From assembly GCA_023393475.1 (NCBI GenBank), contig JAEWLC010000035.1, positions 1 through 46,131 on the forward strand: a DNA stretch of 46,131 nt, read 5' to 3'. This stretch comes from Pseudomonadota bacterium. Lineage in GTDB: Bacteria > Pseudomonadota > Alphaproteobacteria > Rhizobiales > Devosiaceae. This document shows, piece after piece, positions 32,693 through 43,635 of this stretch (its first letter is position 1; each line of letters opens with the position of its first letter). Under the pieces are notes generated by a model. That model did no database searches. It worked only from the letters and a program-made list of their open reading frames with translations, and was not told the DNA's origin. The position numbers were made by a program, and so were the translations under genes.

Positions 32693-32750
32693 TTTCACGT
32701 GAATCACTGGCGGGAGCCGACCCGTACCCACCACCAGCCTTGCCCACCTG

Positions 32751-32928
32751 TCACCGTCATCCCCGGGCATGACCCCGGGGGCCCTTACGATGGGGCGGAA
32801 GGAGCGAACCCCCCCCCCACCGCCGTCATTCCCGCCACCGCGGGAACCCAGTGGGATGCTTCCCAGCGCCGGTGAACACTGAAGCTCCGCACTGGATCCT
32901 CGCCTTCGCGGGATGACGGCAGTGTGGG
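32751..32928. repeat. Cluster of REP-like hairpins in a 341-bp gap
   Basis: The gap between the DUF2087 gene and dapF contains GTCATCCCCGGGCATGACCC (32755 on), GTCATTCCCGCCACCGCGGG-AACCCA (32825 on) and a right half GGATCCTCGCCTTCGCGGGA-TGACG (about 32894-32918). No gene is seen in the gap; the remainder shows nothing else I can name. Confidence 0.7.
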
Positions 32929-33033
32929 TGGCCAGTTCAACGACCACCGCTAGATCCAGCGCCACCGCGCCCCGCCACTGGCAATTTCGCGTCACTTCCG
33001 CCATATACAGCCCCAGCAACCCAAGGCACTGCC

Positions 33034-33909
33034 ATGTCCAACGCCCCATTCCTGAAGATGAACGGGCTCGGCAACGAGATCATCGTCGCCGACATGCGCG
33101 GGCGTAAGGACAGGGTGACGCCGGCCGCCGCCGTGGCGATCAACGCCAACCCGGCGACCAAGTACGATCAGATCATGGCCATCCATGATCCCCGCACCCC
33201 CGGCACGGCCAACTATATCGAGATCATCAATTCCGACGGCTCGCTGGCCCAGGCCTGCGGCAATGGCATGCGCTGCGTGGTGCAGGCGCTGAGCGCCGAG
33301 ACGGGCACCAGGCACTTCGTCTTCGAAACGCTGGCCGGCATCCTCACCGGCGACGAGCGCGAGGATGGCCTCATCACCGTCGACATGGGCAAGCCCCGCT
33401 TCGGCTGGCAGGACATCCCCCTCGCCGAGGAATTTTACGACACCACCGGGATCGAACTGCAGATCGGCCCGATCGACGCGCCGGTGCTGCACACGCCCTC
33501 GGTCGCTTCGATGGGCAATCCGCACGCCACCTTCTGGGTCGAGGACGACGTCTGGAACTACGCGCTCGACCGCTTCGGCCCGCTGCTCGAGAACCACCCG
33601 ATCTTCCCCGAGCGCGCCAATATCTCGATCGCCCAGGTCGTCGCGCCCGATCACATCATGCTGCGCACCTGGGAACGGGGCGCCGGCCTCACCCGGGCCT
33701 GCGGCACGGCTGCCTGCGCCGCCCTCGTCAACGCCGCGCGCACCAGGCGCACCGGCCGCAAGGCCACCGTGACCCTGCCCGGCGGCGACCTCGTCATCGA
33801 ATGGCGCGCCGACGACCATGTCCTCCTCACCGGTCCGGCAGAACGCGAGTTCGCCGGCACGTTCGATCCGTTTACCGGCGCGTGGACATCAGAGCAGCAG
33901 GTCGCCTGA
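33034..33909 (+). CDS. dapF: Diaminopimelate epimerase
   Basis: A 291-residue PLP-independent epimerase converting LL- to meso-diaminopimelate for lysine and peptidoglycan. The two catalytic thiols are Cys75 in ACGNGMR and Cys223 in ACGTAAC. FLKMNGLGNEI and GNPHATFWV are typical. No strong ribosome binding site precedes the ATG at 33034. mtaB starts 2 bp after its stop, giving the dapF-mtaB-ftsY order common in Rhizobiales. Confidence 0.97.
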   Translation: MSNAPFLKMNGLGNEIIVADMRGRKDRVTPAAAVAINANPATKYDQIMAIHDPRTPGTANYIEIINSDGSLAQACGNGMRCVVQALSAETGTRHFVFETLAGILTGDEREDGLITVDMGKPRFGWQDIPLAEEFYDTTGIELQIGPIDAPVLHTPSVASMGNPHATFWVEDDVWNYALDRFGPLLENHPIFPERANISIAQVVAPDHIMLRTWERGAGLTRACGTAACAALVNAARTRRTGRKATVTLPGGDLVIEWRADDHVLLTGPAEREFAGTFDPFTGAWTSEQQVA

Positions 33910-33911
33910 GA

Positions 33912-35177
33912 ATGGCGATCGAGACCCTTACGTTCGGCTGCCGTCTCAACGCCTATGAAGGTGAAGTGATGAAGGCCGAGGCCGAAAAGGCCGGGCTCGA
34001 CAACACCATCATCATCAACACCTGCGCCGTGACGCAGGAAGCCGTGCGGCAGGCGAAGCAAGCCATCCGCAAGGCGAGGCGCGACAATCCCGAGCGCAAG
34101 ATCATCGTCACCGGCTGCGCCGCCCAGACCGAGGCGCGCTCCTTCGGCGACATGGCCGAAGTCGACCTCGTCATCGGCAATGCCGACAAGCTGAAGGCGG
34201 AAAGCTATGCTCCCATAGCATTCGGCATTCCGCTCAACGACAAGGTGCAGGTCAACGACATCATGTCGGTGAAGGAGACCGCGGGCCACCTGATCGAAGC
34301 CATGGACGGCCGCACCCGCGCTTTCGTCCAGGTCCAGAACGGCTGCGACCACCGCTGCACCTTCTGCATCATCCCCTTCGGCCGCGGCCCCTCGCGCTCC
34401 GTGCCGATGGGCCTCGTCGTCGAGCAGATCAGGAAGCTCGTCGCCAACGGCTATCGCGAAGTGGTGCTGACCGGCGTCGACATAACCTCCTATGGCCCCG
34501 ACCTGCCGGGCATGCCGACCCTCGGCAAGCTCACCCAGCAGATCCTCCGCCATGTCCCGGATCTCCCGCGCCTCCGCATTTCTTCGATCGACTCGATCGA
34601 AGCGGACGAGGCGTTCTATGACGCCATAGCGTCCGATCGCCGCCTCATGCCGCACCTGCACCTCAGCCTGCAGTCCGGCGACGACATGATCCTGAAGCGC
34701 ATGAAGCGCCGTCACCTCCGCGCCGACGCCTTCGCCGTGGTGGAAAAGCTCCGTTCGCTGCGTCCCGATATCGTCTTCGGCGCCGACATCATCGCCGGCT
34801 TCCCCACCGAGACCGACGAGATGTTCGAGAACTCGCTCGAGTTCATCCAGACGGCCAACCTCACCTATATCCATGCCTTCCCCTATTCGCCGCGCCCCGG
34901 CACCCCGGCCGCGCGCATGCCGCAGGTGGACAAGCGCGTGGCGAAGGAGCGTGCCGGCCGGCTCCGCGCCCTCGGCGAGGCCCAGTTCGAGAAGCTGGCG
35001 CGCTCGCGCATCGGCCAGATCGAGTCGATCCTCGTCGAACAGAACGGGATCGGGCGGCAGGAGCAGTTCATAACCTGTTCATTGCCCGGTCATCAGGCCG
35101 GTGAAATTGTGACAGCTCGTATTACCCATTTCGCCGACGGCAACCTCGTCGCCGAACCACTGAGGACTGCTGCCTGA
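33912..35177 (+). CDS. mtaB: tRNA t6A37 methylthiotransferase MtaB
   Basis: A 421-residue radical-SAM methylthiotransferase forming ms2t6A37 in tRNA. The N-terminal cluster uses Cys10 (FGCRLNAYE), Cys38 (NTCAV) and Cys69 (TGCAAQ). The SAM cluster uses Cys145, Cys149 and Cys152 (CDHRCTFCI). A TRAM domain ends it. The FGCRLN start separates MtaB from MiaB. The last base of its TGA is the first base of the ftsY ATG. Confidence 0.93.
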   Translation: MAIETLTFGCRLNAYEGEVMKAEAEKAGLDNTIIINTCAVTQEAVRQAKQAIRKARRDNPERKIIVTGCAAQTEARSFGDMAEVDLVIGNADKLKAESYAPIAFGIPLNDKVQVNDIMSVKETAGHLIEAMDGRTRAFVQVQNGCDHRCTFCIIPFGRGPSRSVPMGLVVEQIRKLVANGYREVVLTGVDITSYGPDLPGMPTLGKLTQQILRHVPDLPRLRISSIDSIEADEAFYDAIASDRRLMPHLHLSLQSGDDMILKRMKRRHLRADAFAVVEKLRSLRPDIVFGADIIAGFPTETDEMFENSLEFIQTANLTYIHAFPYSPRPGTPAARMPQVDKRVAKERAGRLRALGEAQFEKLARSRIGQIESILVEQNGIGRQEQFITCSLPGHQAGEIVTARITHFADGNLVAEPLRTAA

Positions 35178-36670
35178 TGGCCGAGAAAAAGAAGGGCTTC
35201 TTCCAGCGCCTGTTCGGCGGCGGCGACAAGCCAGCCGCTTCACAGCCGGAGCCCACAGTCGCCGAGGAACTCGAGGCCGACATCGTCCTCGACGACATCG
35301 TCGAAGCCGCCCCTCTTGTCCTGCCGCCCGACCAGGAAATCGCGCTCGAAGAGGCCATGCACGACGCCGGCATGACCATCGGCGCCACGCTCGACCCGGA
35401 GCCGGTCGCCGAAGTCCCGCACGAGCCGACGGTCGAGGAAGAGCTCGTCGCCGACATCATCCTCGACGATATCGTCGAGGCCGCGCCGCTTGTCCTGCCC
35501 CCCGACCAGGAGATCGCCCTCGAAGAGGCACTCCACGAGGAGGGGAAAACTATCGAGGCGCTGCAGGAGGTTAGCCCCTCGGAGCCGCCGCCCGGCCCGC
35601 CCGAGGCGACGCCCGCCTATATCGAGAAGGTCGAGGACGACCTGGCCGAAGAGCCCGAGGCGGTGCCCGAGACCCCGCCCGAGATCACCGCGCCGGAGCC
35701 CGTCCCGCACGCCCCGATTCCGCCGCCGCCGGCGCCCGAGCCGCCGAAGAAGCAGAACTGGCTGCAGCGGCTGGCGAGTGGCCTCAAGCGCTCCTCCGAC
35801 CAGCTGACCGGCTCGATCGCCGCCGTCTTCACCAAGAAGAAGCTCGATCAGGCGATGCTCGACGACCTCGAGGACATCCTGATCCAGGCCGACTTCGGCG
35901 TCGACATGGCGACCGATGTCACCGACGCCCTGCGCCGCGACCGCTTCGATCGCGACGTCTCCTCCGAGGAAGTCCGCGAAGTCCTGTCGAACGAGATCGT
36001 CAAAGTCCTCGATCCCGTCGCGCGGCCCCTCGCCATCGCGGCCGGGATCAAGCCTTACGTCATCCTAATGGTGGGCGTGAACGGCACCGGCAAGACCACC
36101 ACCATCGGCAAGCTCGCGAGCCTCTTCCGGGCCCAGGGCAAGTCGGTGATGCTCGCCGCCGGGGACACTTTCCGCGCTGCCGCGATCGAACAGCTGCAGG
36201 TCTGGGGCGACCGCACCGGCGCCCCCGTCGTCAAGAAGCCCGCCGGTTCCGACGCCTCCGGCCTCGCCTTCGAGGCGGTGGAACGCGCCAAGGCCGAGGG
36301 CACCGACATCCTCCTCATCGACACGGCCGGACGGCTGCAGAACCGCGACGAGCTGATGAGCGAGCTCGAGAAAATCATCCGCGTCATCAAGAAGGTGGAG
36401 CCTTCGGCCCCGCACGCCACACTGCTGACGCTTGATGCGACTACTGGCCAGAACGCCCTCAGCCAGGTCGAGATCTTCGGCAAGCGCGCCGGCGTCAGCG
36501 GCCTCGTGATGACCAAGCTCGACGGCACGGCGCGCGGCGGCATCCTCGTCGCCATCGCCCGCAAGTTCGGCCTCCCCGTGCATTTCATCGGCGTGGGCGA
36601 AGGCGTCGACAATCTCGAACCGTTCGCAGCGCGCGATTTCGCCGCCGCGATTGCAAGGACCGCCGAATGA
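35177..36670 (+). CDS. ftsY: Signal recognition particle receptor FtsY
   Basis: A 497-residue SRP receptor. The acidic A region (about 1-190) contains a tandem duplication: residues 25-68 recur at 83-126 (period 58, 37 of 44 identical by eye), followed by a Pro/Glu stretch. The NG domain begins about 195: NWLQRLASGLKRSSDQLTGS, then GVNGTGKTTTIGKLA, DTFRAAAIEQL, DTAGRLQ and TKLDGTARGG. It docks the Ffh-ribosome complex at the membrane. It overlaps mtaB by 1 bp and yciB by 4 bp, so the three are one transcript. Confidence 0.96.
   Translation: MAEKKKGFFQRLFGGGDKPAASQPEPTVAEELEADIVLDDIVEAAPLVLPPDQEIALEEAMHDAGMTIGATLDPEPVAEVPHEPTVEEELVADIILDDIVEAAPLVLPPDQEIALEEALHEEGKTIEALQEVSPSEPPPGPPEATPAYIEKVEDDLAEEPEAVPETPPEITAPEPVPHAPIPPPPAPEPPKKQNWLQRLASGLKRSSDQLTGSIAAVFTKKKLDQAMLDDLEDILIQADFGVDMATDVTDALRRDRFDRDVSSEEVREVLSNEIVKVLDPVARPLAIAAGIKPYVILMVGVNGTGKTTTIGKLASLFRAQGKSVMLAAGDTFRAAAIEQLQVWGDRTGAPVVKKPAGSDASGLAFEAVERAKAEGTDILLIDTAGRLQNRDELMSELEKIIRVIKKVEPSAPHATLLTLDATTGQNALSQVEIFGKRAGVSGLVMTKLDGTARGGILVAIARKFGLPVHFIGVGEGVDNLEPFAARDFAAAIARTAE
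35249..35554 (+). repeat. In-frame tandem duplication in ftsY
   Basis: Copies 35249-35380 and 35423-35554 (174-bp period). The encoded cores DDIVEAAPLVLPPDQEIA are identical, while the DNA differs at several synonymous third positions. That implies an old duplication kept at protein level. Confidence 0.85.
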
Positions 36671-37293
36671 CCGAAGCGACCAAGGACCCGGAGATCAACT
36701 GGAGCGAGCTTCGCCCGCAGATCATCAAGATCGCGCTCGAACTCGGCCCGCTGCTGGTCTTCTTCTTCACCAACGCCAACTACGACATCTTCACCGCCAC
36801 CGCTTGGTTCATGGGCGCCATGGTGGTGTCGCTGGTGCTGAGCTGGCTGCTGCTGAAAAAGGTCGCGGTCATGCCGCTGGTCACCGGTGTCGTCGTGCTG
36901 ATCTTCGGCACGCTGACCCTCGTGCTCAAGGACGACACCTTCATCAAGATGAAGCCCACCATCGTGAACTCCCTGTTCGGGTTCACGCTGCTCGGCGGCC
37001 TGCTGTTCGGCCAGTCGCTGCTGAAATACGTGTTCGGCGAAGTCTACAAGCTCAAGCCCGAGGGCTGGCGTGCCCTCACCATCAACTGGGGCCTGTTCTT
37101 CATCTTCCTCGCCGTCGCGAACGAAGTCGTCTGGCGCCTGTTCGACACCGATTTCTGGGTTGCCTTCAAGGTCTGGGCAATCATGCCCATCACGGTCGTC
37201 TTCTCGATGCTGCAGCTGCCGCTGCTGACCAAATACGCCCCCGATCCCGAGCAGCCGATCGATCCGATCCCGCCCATGGACCCGCTGCCGTAG
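36667..37293 (+). CDS. yciB: Inner membrane septation-type protein YciB/IspZ
   Basis: A 208-residue membrane protein with about five or six helices (LGPLLVFFFTNANYDIFTAT, FGTLTLVLKDDTFIKMKPTI, TINWGLFFIFLAVANEVVWR). These are hallmarks of YciB/IspZ, which links to cell-envelope growth and septation. The tail is Pro-rich (DPEQPIDPIPPMDPLP). ATGA overlaps the ftsY stop. Confidence 0.92.
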   Translation: MTEATKDPEINWSELRPQIIKIALELGPLLVFFFTNANYDIFTATAWFMGAMVVSLVLSWLLLKKVAVMPLVTGVVVLIFGTLTLVLKDDTFIKMKPTIVNSLFGFTLLGGLLFGQSLLKYVFGEVYKLKPEGWRALTINWGLFFIFLAVANEVVWRLFDTDFWVAFKVWAIMPITVVFSMLQLPLLTKYAPDPEQPIDPIPPMDPLP

Positions 37294-37302
37294 CAAGAGC
37301 TT

Positions 37303-37327
37303 ATCCCCGGGATTGCCCCCGGGGATT
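37303..37327 (+). terminator. Hairpin after yciB (terminator or REP core)
   Basis: A 9-bp stem ATCCCCGGG/CCCGGGGAT with a 6-nt loop lies 10 bp past the yciB stop. It has no T run and shares the CCCCGGG core of the type A repeats, so a repeat acting as a transcript end is likely. Confidence 0.45.
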
Positions 37328-37353
37328 GACGACGTTCAAGAGGCGCGTGGGCT

Positions 37354-37725
37354 TCAGTGCCGCTTGATCAGCTCGTCGCGGGTGACGTTGAGCATCAGCT
37401 CGTCGTCGGCCACCGAAGCGATCTGTTGCGGCGTGATGTAGCGGTCTGCCGCAAACAGCCCGTTCGAGTCGATCCGCACGAAGCCCTGGTGCAACAGGCG
37501 CTGGCGGAGCTCGTCCGGCAGCGAGTCGGTGCGGAACGCCCTCGCGACCGCGTCGACCAACGTGTTCTCGCCGTCGCCGAAATCGCTAACGCTGCGCGCT
37601 TCCATCTCGGGGGTTTCCGGATCGTCGTCCCCGAACTGCACGAACTCGACCTTGCCGATCTCGTCGTGGTTGCTGTCGAAGACCTTCATTCCGGACTGGA
37701 CATTGCGAAGCGAGTTTCCAAGCAT
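37354..37725 (-). CDS. PRC-barrel/DUF2171-like hypothetical protein
   Basis: A 123-residue acidic protein. The start VQSGMKVFDSNHDEIGKVEFVQF matches the PRC-barrel/DUF2171 pattern, and a second strand set GFVRIDSNGLFAADRYITPQ-QI follows. Such proteins are often stress- or envelope-linked but function is not established. AGGGAGA supports the ATG at 37725. It sits between yciB and the ccm operon on the minus strand. Confidence 0.6.
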   Translation of the reverse strand: MLGNSLRNVQSGMKVFDSNHDEIGKVEFVQFGDDDPETPEMEARSVSDFGDGENTLVDAVARAFRTDSLPDELRQRLLHQGFVRIDSNGLFAADRYITPQQIASVADDELMLNVTRDELIKRH

Positions 37726-37789
37726 GACTTTTCTCCCTCTGTCGTGAAGCGACCGAAGGGAGAAATGGGCGGAAGGCCGGGAAGTTCCG

Positions 37790-38329
37790 TCAGCCGGCGC
37801 GGGCGCGCTGGATAGCCGGGATCACGTCGCGCTCGAGCGTCTGCGGCGAGATCGGACCCACATGCTTGAACGTGACCACGCCCTCTTCATTGACGACGAA
37901 GGTCTCGGGCACGCCATAGACGCCCCAGTCGATCGACACCCGGTTATCGGTGTCACCGCCGATCCGGTCGTAGGGGTTGCCCAGCTCGGTGAGGAAGGCG
38001 GTCGCATTCTCCGGCGCATCGCGCTGGTTGATGCCGAAAATGCGGACGCCGGTCTCCGCCTTCAGCCGCTCCAGCATCGGATGTTCATCGCGGCAGGGGA
38101 TGCACCAGCTGGCAAAGACGTTGACCACCGTCACCTCGCCCTTGAGCGAGGCCGTGTCGAACCCCTCGACCCCGGTTCCGGCCACTGCGGCGAGTGCAAA
38201 GCTTGGCGCCGGCTTGTCGATGAGCACCGAGCGCACCAGGCTGGGGTCGCGATCCATGTTCAGCGCGAACACGGCGACGAGGCCGACAAGCAGGACCAGC
38301 GGCAATATGGCGAGGAGGATGCGCTTCAA
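37790..38329 (-). CDS. ccmG: CcmG/DsbE thiol:disulfide interchange protein
   Basis: A 179-residue membrane-anchored periplasmic thioredoxin. The N-terminal helix is 1-24; the redox site is WCIPC (Cys76, Cys79); the cis-Pro lies in YGVPETF. It keeps apocytochrome c or CcmH cysteines reduced for heme attachment. The start is TTG at 38329, overlapping the ccmD stop as TTGA. Last gene of ccmABCDG. Confidence 0.93.
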   Translation of the reverse strand: MKRILLAILPLVLLVGLVAVFALNMDRDPSLVRSVLIDKPAPSFALAAVAGTGVEGFDTASLKGEVTVVNVFASWCIPCRDEHPMLERLKAETGVRIFGINQRDAPENATAFLTELGNPYDRIGGDTDNRVSIDWGVYGVPETFVVNEEGVVTFKHVGPISPQTLERDVIPAIQRARAG

Positions 38330-38493
38330 CTGTCGGTCCCGGCAGAGCGGCGGCGGATGCCGGCCTTGTCCATTGCCTCGAGCCGCGCCTTCACCCGACG
38401 CGAGTCCCAGACGACATAGGCGATCAGCCCCAGCGTCACCAGCGCCACGCCCACATAGGACCAGGTGATGTACTGGAAATGTTCGGCGTTCAT
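38326..38493 (-). CDS. ccmD: Heme exporter protein CcmD
   Basis: A 55-residue single-span membrane protein (MNAEHFQYITWSYVGVALVT.. then VWDSRRVKARLEAMDKAGIR). CcmD helps release holo-CcmE from CcmABC. It is short enough to be hidden in a longer frame. ATGA overlaps the ccmC stop upstream and TTGA overlaps ccmG downstream. Confidence 0.9.
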   Translation of the reverse strand: MNAEHFQYITWSYVGVALVTLGLIAYVVWDSRRVKARLEAMDKAGIRRRSAGTDS

Positions 38494-39254
38494 TTGGCGC
38501 TCCCCGCGAGTGCGGCCTGGCGGCTCAGTGAATCGGCCCGGCGGCGCAGAATCTCGGTCCGCATGCGGACGAGGCCGAGCAGGATGCCGAGCAGCGTGAA
38601 GGCCAGCATCATGACCAGCAGCGGCGTGAGGATCGAGGCCGGCATGCGCGGCCCATCTGCGGTGAAGACGCTCGCCGGCTGGTGCAGCGTGTTCCACCAG
38701 TCGACCGAGAACTTGATGATCGGGATATTGAGCCCGCCCACCAGCGTGACGATGGCAACGATGCGACCGGCCTTGAGCTGGTCGTCGAAGGCGCGCCACA
38801 GCGCGATGATGCCGAGGTAGATCAGCAGCATCACCAGCGTCGAGGTCATGCGCCCATCCCACTCCCAGAACGTGCCCCAGGTCGGCCGGCCCCACAGCGC
38901 CCCGGTATAGAGCGCGAGGGCGGTGAAAGCCGCGCCGAGCGGCGCCGCGGCCTTGTTGGCGACATCGGCCAGCGGGTGCCGCCAGACCAGCGTACCGAGC
39001 GCGGCGAGGAACATCACGCCATAGACGAACTGGCTGAGCCATGCGTTCGGCACATGCACGTACATGACGCGCACCATCTCGCCCATCTGGTAATCCTCGG
39101 GCGAATTGAGGAAGGCAAACCACAGCCCCACAGCGAAGGCGATCGCCGTCGCGATGGCCAGCGGCCAGATCACATAGCGGGTCCAGTTCAGGAACTGGCC
39201 CGGATGTGCGAGGCGGCTGAACCAGTTGGGTCGTTTGGCGGCGGTGACGGACAT
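38490..39254 (-). CDS. ccmC: Heme exporter/heme lyase component CcmC
   Basis: A 254-residue membrane protein with six helices and the tryptophan-rich heme-handling motif WGTFWEWDGR. Conserved His flank it (MYVHVPNAW, NTLHQPAS). It loads heme onto CcmE. The ATG at 39254 was preferred to one 12 codons upstream, which would reach into the ccmB stop region. Confidence 0.95.
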   Translation of the reverse strand: MSVTAAKRPNWFSRLAHPGQFLNWTRYVIWPLAIATAIAFAVGLWFAFLNSPEDYQMGEMVRVMYVHVPNAWLSQFVYGVMFLAALGTLVWRHPLADVANKAAAPLGAAFTALALYTGALWGRPTWGTFWEWDGRMTSTLVMLLIYLGIIALWRAFDDQLKAGRIVAIVTLVGGLNIPIIKFSVDWWNTLHQPASVFTADGPRMPASILTPLLVMMLAFTLLGILLGLVRMRTEILRRRADSLSRQAALAGSAK

Positions 39255-39264
39255 GGGTCTCGCT

Positions 39265-39918
39265 CTATTCCCCGGCCGCGCGCAAGGCAAGCGCAGCCGC
39301 GAACGGCGAGAAAGCCGTTACCACTAGGCTCAATGCAATGAGGAACAATGTCGCGCCACCGCCAGCGAGCGGATCTGCCATGCCCACGCCGAAAATCATC
39401 ACCGGGATGGAGAGCGGCAGGATCAGCACCGGCGCGATCAGCCCGCCGCGCCGCAAGCCCACGGTCACCGCGGCCCCGAGCGCGCCGAAACTTACCAGCG
39501 CCGGCGTGCCGATGACGAGCCCCAGCACCGTCATCCCCCATTGCGCCCAGCTCATCGACAGCAGCAGCGCCAGTACCGGGGTCGCGATCAGCAGCGGCAG
39601 CGCCGTCACCAGCCAGTGCGCAATCACTTTTGCGGCAACCACCGCCTCGAGCGGCAGCACCGCGTGGCGCAGCAGGGCCAGGGAGCCGTCTTCCTCGTCG
39701 GCCCGGAACATCCGGTCGAGCCCGAGCAGCATGGAGAGAAACGCCGCGATCCACACGATACCCGGCGCGAGCCGCATCAGCTGCGGCCGGTCCGGTCCAA
39801 TGGCGAAGGGGACGATCACCCCGATCATGACGAAGAACAGCACCAGCGTCATCGCCTCGCCGCCGGCGCGGAAAGCGAGGCGCAGGTCGCGCCCGATCAC
39901 CGCGAGGAACGGCTTCAT
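39265..39918 (-). CDS. ccmB: Heme exporter protein CcmB
   Basis: A 217-residue ABC permease with six membrane helices (for example MTLVLFFVMIGVIVPFAIGP and GGLIAPVLILPLSIPVMIFG). The RDLRLAFRAGGEA start and RADEEDGSLALL loop are typical. It works with CcmA in CcmE maturation. ATGA overlaps the ccmA stop; 10 bp separate it from ccmC. Confidence 0.95.
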   Translation of the reverse strand: MKPFLAVIGRDLRLAFRAGGEAMTLVLFFVMIGVIVPFAIGPDRPQLMRLAPGIVWIAAFLSMLLGLDRMFRADEEDGSLALLRHAVLPLEAVVAAKVIAHWLVTALPLLIATPVLALLLSMSWAQWGMTVLGLVIGTPALVSFGALGAAVTVGLRRGGLIAPVLILPLSIPVMIFGVGMADPLAGGGATLFLIALSLVVTAFSPFAAALALRAAGE

Positions 39919-40592
39919 GCCCCGCCTCCGAGCGTGATCGTTGCGACATTTGCCGTGTCCTTGAGCGGCAGGTCGTGATGCGTCGCAATGATCGCGATCC
40001 CGCCCAGCGCCCGGTGTTCGTCGATCAGCGCCCCCAACAGACGCTCGCCCGCCGCATCAAGCGCGGCGCTCGGCTCGTCCAGCAGCCAGATCGGCCGTGG
40101 CGACACCAGCAGCCGCGCCAGCGCGAGGCGCCGGAGCTGACCCGACGACAGGTAACCGGCCTCGAGCTCGACAAGGCTGCCGATACCCACACGCTCGAAT
40201 GCGGCCATATCCGAAACCGGGCCCGGCCCGTTCATCTCACGCCAGAATTTGAGGTTCTCGGCCACGGTCAACCGCGCCTTGAGCCCGCTCTGGTAGGTGA
40301 TGAGATGTACGTCGTCCCTCCCGATCCCAGCCACCGAACCGGCGTCGGGCCGGACGATCCCCGCGAGGGTCATCAACAGGGTGGATTTTCCGACCCCGTT
40401 GGCCCCGCGCAGCAGCAGCACGTCGCCCGCGCCGACCTCGAATGACAGGCCGGAGAACAGGACACGCTCGCCACGCGCGACCGTGAGTTCGCGCGCCGTT
40501 ACCATCGGCGACGCGAATGACCCGGAGGGGGGCTGTGGCTCAATCATGGCCGCAATGCCTAATGAACCCACGTCACCACTGGCAAGCGTCAT
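39915..40592 (-). CDS. ccmA: Heme exporter ATP-binding protein CcmA
   Basis: A 225-residue ABC ATPase at the longest start. Walker A is GANGVGKST; the signature is shortened, YLSSGQLRRLALARL; Walker B is IWLLDEPSAALD; the switch His is in ATHHD. The start is uncertain: 40592 has only a weak GAGA box, while ATG 40547 and 40505 give N termini nearer the usual 200-210-residue length. First gene of ccmABCDG, divergent from acnA. Confidence 0.9.
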   Translation of the reverse strand: MTLASGDVGSLGIAAMIEPQPPSGSFASPMVTARELTVARGERVLFSGLSFEVGAGDVLLLRGANGVGKSTLLMTLAGIVRPDAGSVAGIGRDDVHLITYQSGLKARLTVAENLKFWREMNGPGPVSDMAAFERVGIGSLVELEAGYLSSGQLRRLALARLLVSPRPIWLLDEPSAALDAAGERLLGALIDEHRALGGIAIIATHHDLPLKDTANVATITLGGGA

Positions 40593-40728
40593 TTAGTTTC
40601 TCTATAAGCCAGCCATAGATTGGAACGTTTCCAGTCAGCTAGCCTCTTGCCCCTTGTCCCACGGGCCTTTTTGGTCTCGCGTCAGGGCCAGGCGGCGCCT
40701 TGCAACACCAGCGCGTGAAGGCGACACC

Positions 40729-43488
<2,760 letters not shown>

Positions 43489-43504
43489 GTACAGCCAATG
43501 ATCC

Positions 43505-43531
43505 CACCCTCCCCGCTCGGCGGGGAGGGTG
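43505..43531. repeat. Palindrome after acnA (REP-like or terminator)
   Basis: An 11-bp stem CACCCTCCCCG/CGGGGAGGGTG with a 5-nt loop lies 17 bp past the acnA stop. No T run follows. The sequence resembles the type C/B repeat arms at 24130. Confidence 0.5.
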
Positions 43532-43635
43532 CCTGCCCACCTGTGTGGCGCCTTGAACTGGGCGCGCCCAGCGCGGCCGCTTCACCACCTCTTTGCGATC
43601 ACGAAAACTCGCGTCGATTTGACTCGCTTGCCGTG

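Noticed and set aside
31841..33049. Open frame of 402 codons on the minus strand
   Set aside because: Antisense to the DUF2087 gene and across REP-like repeats; no domain seen.
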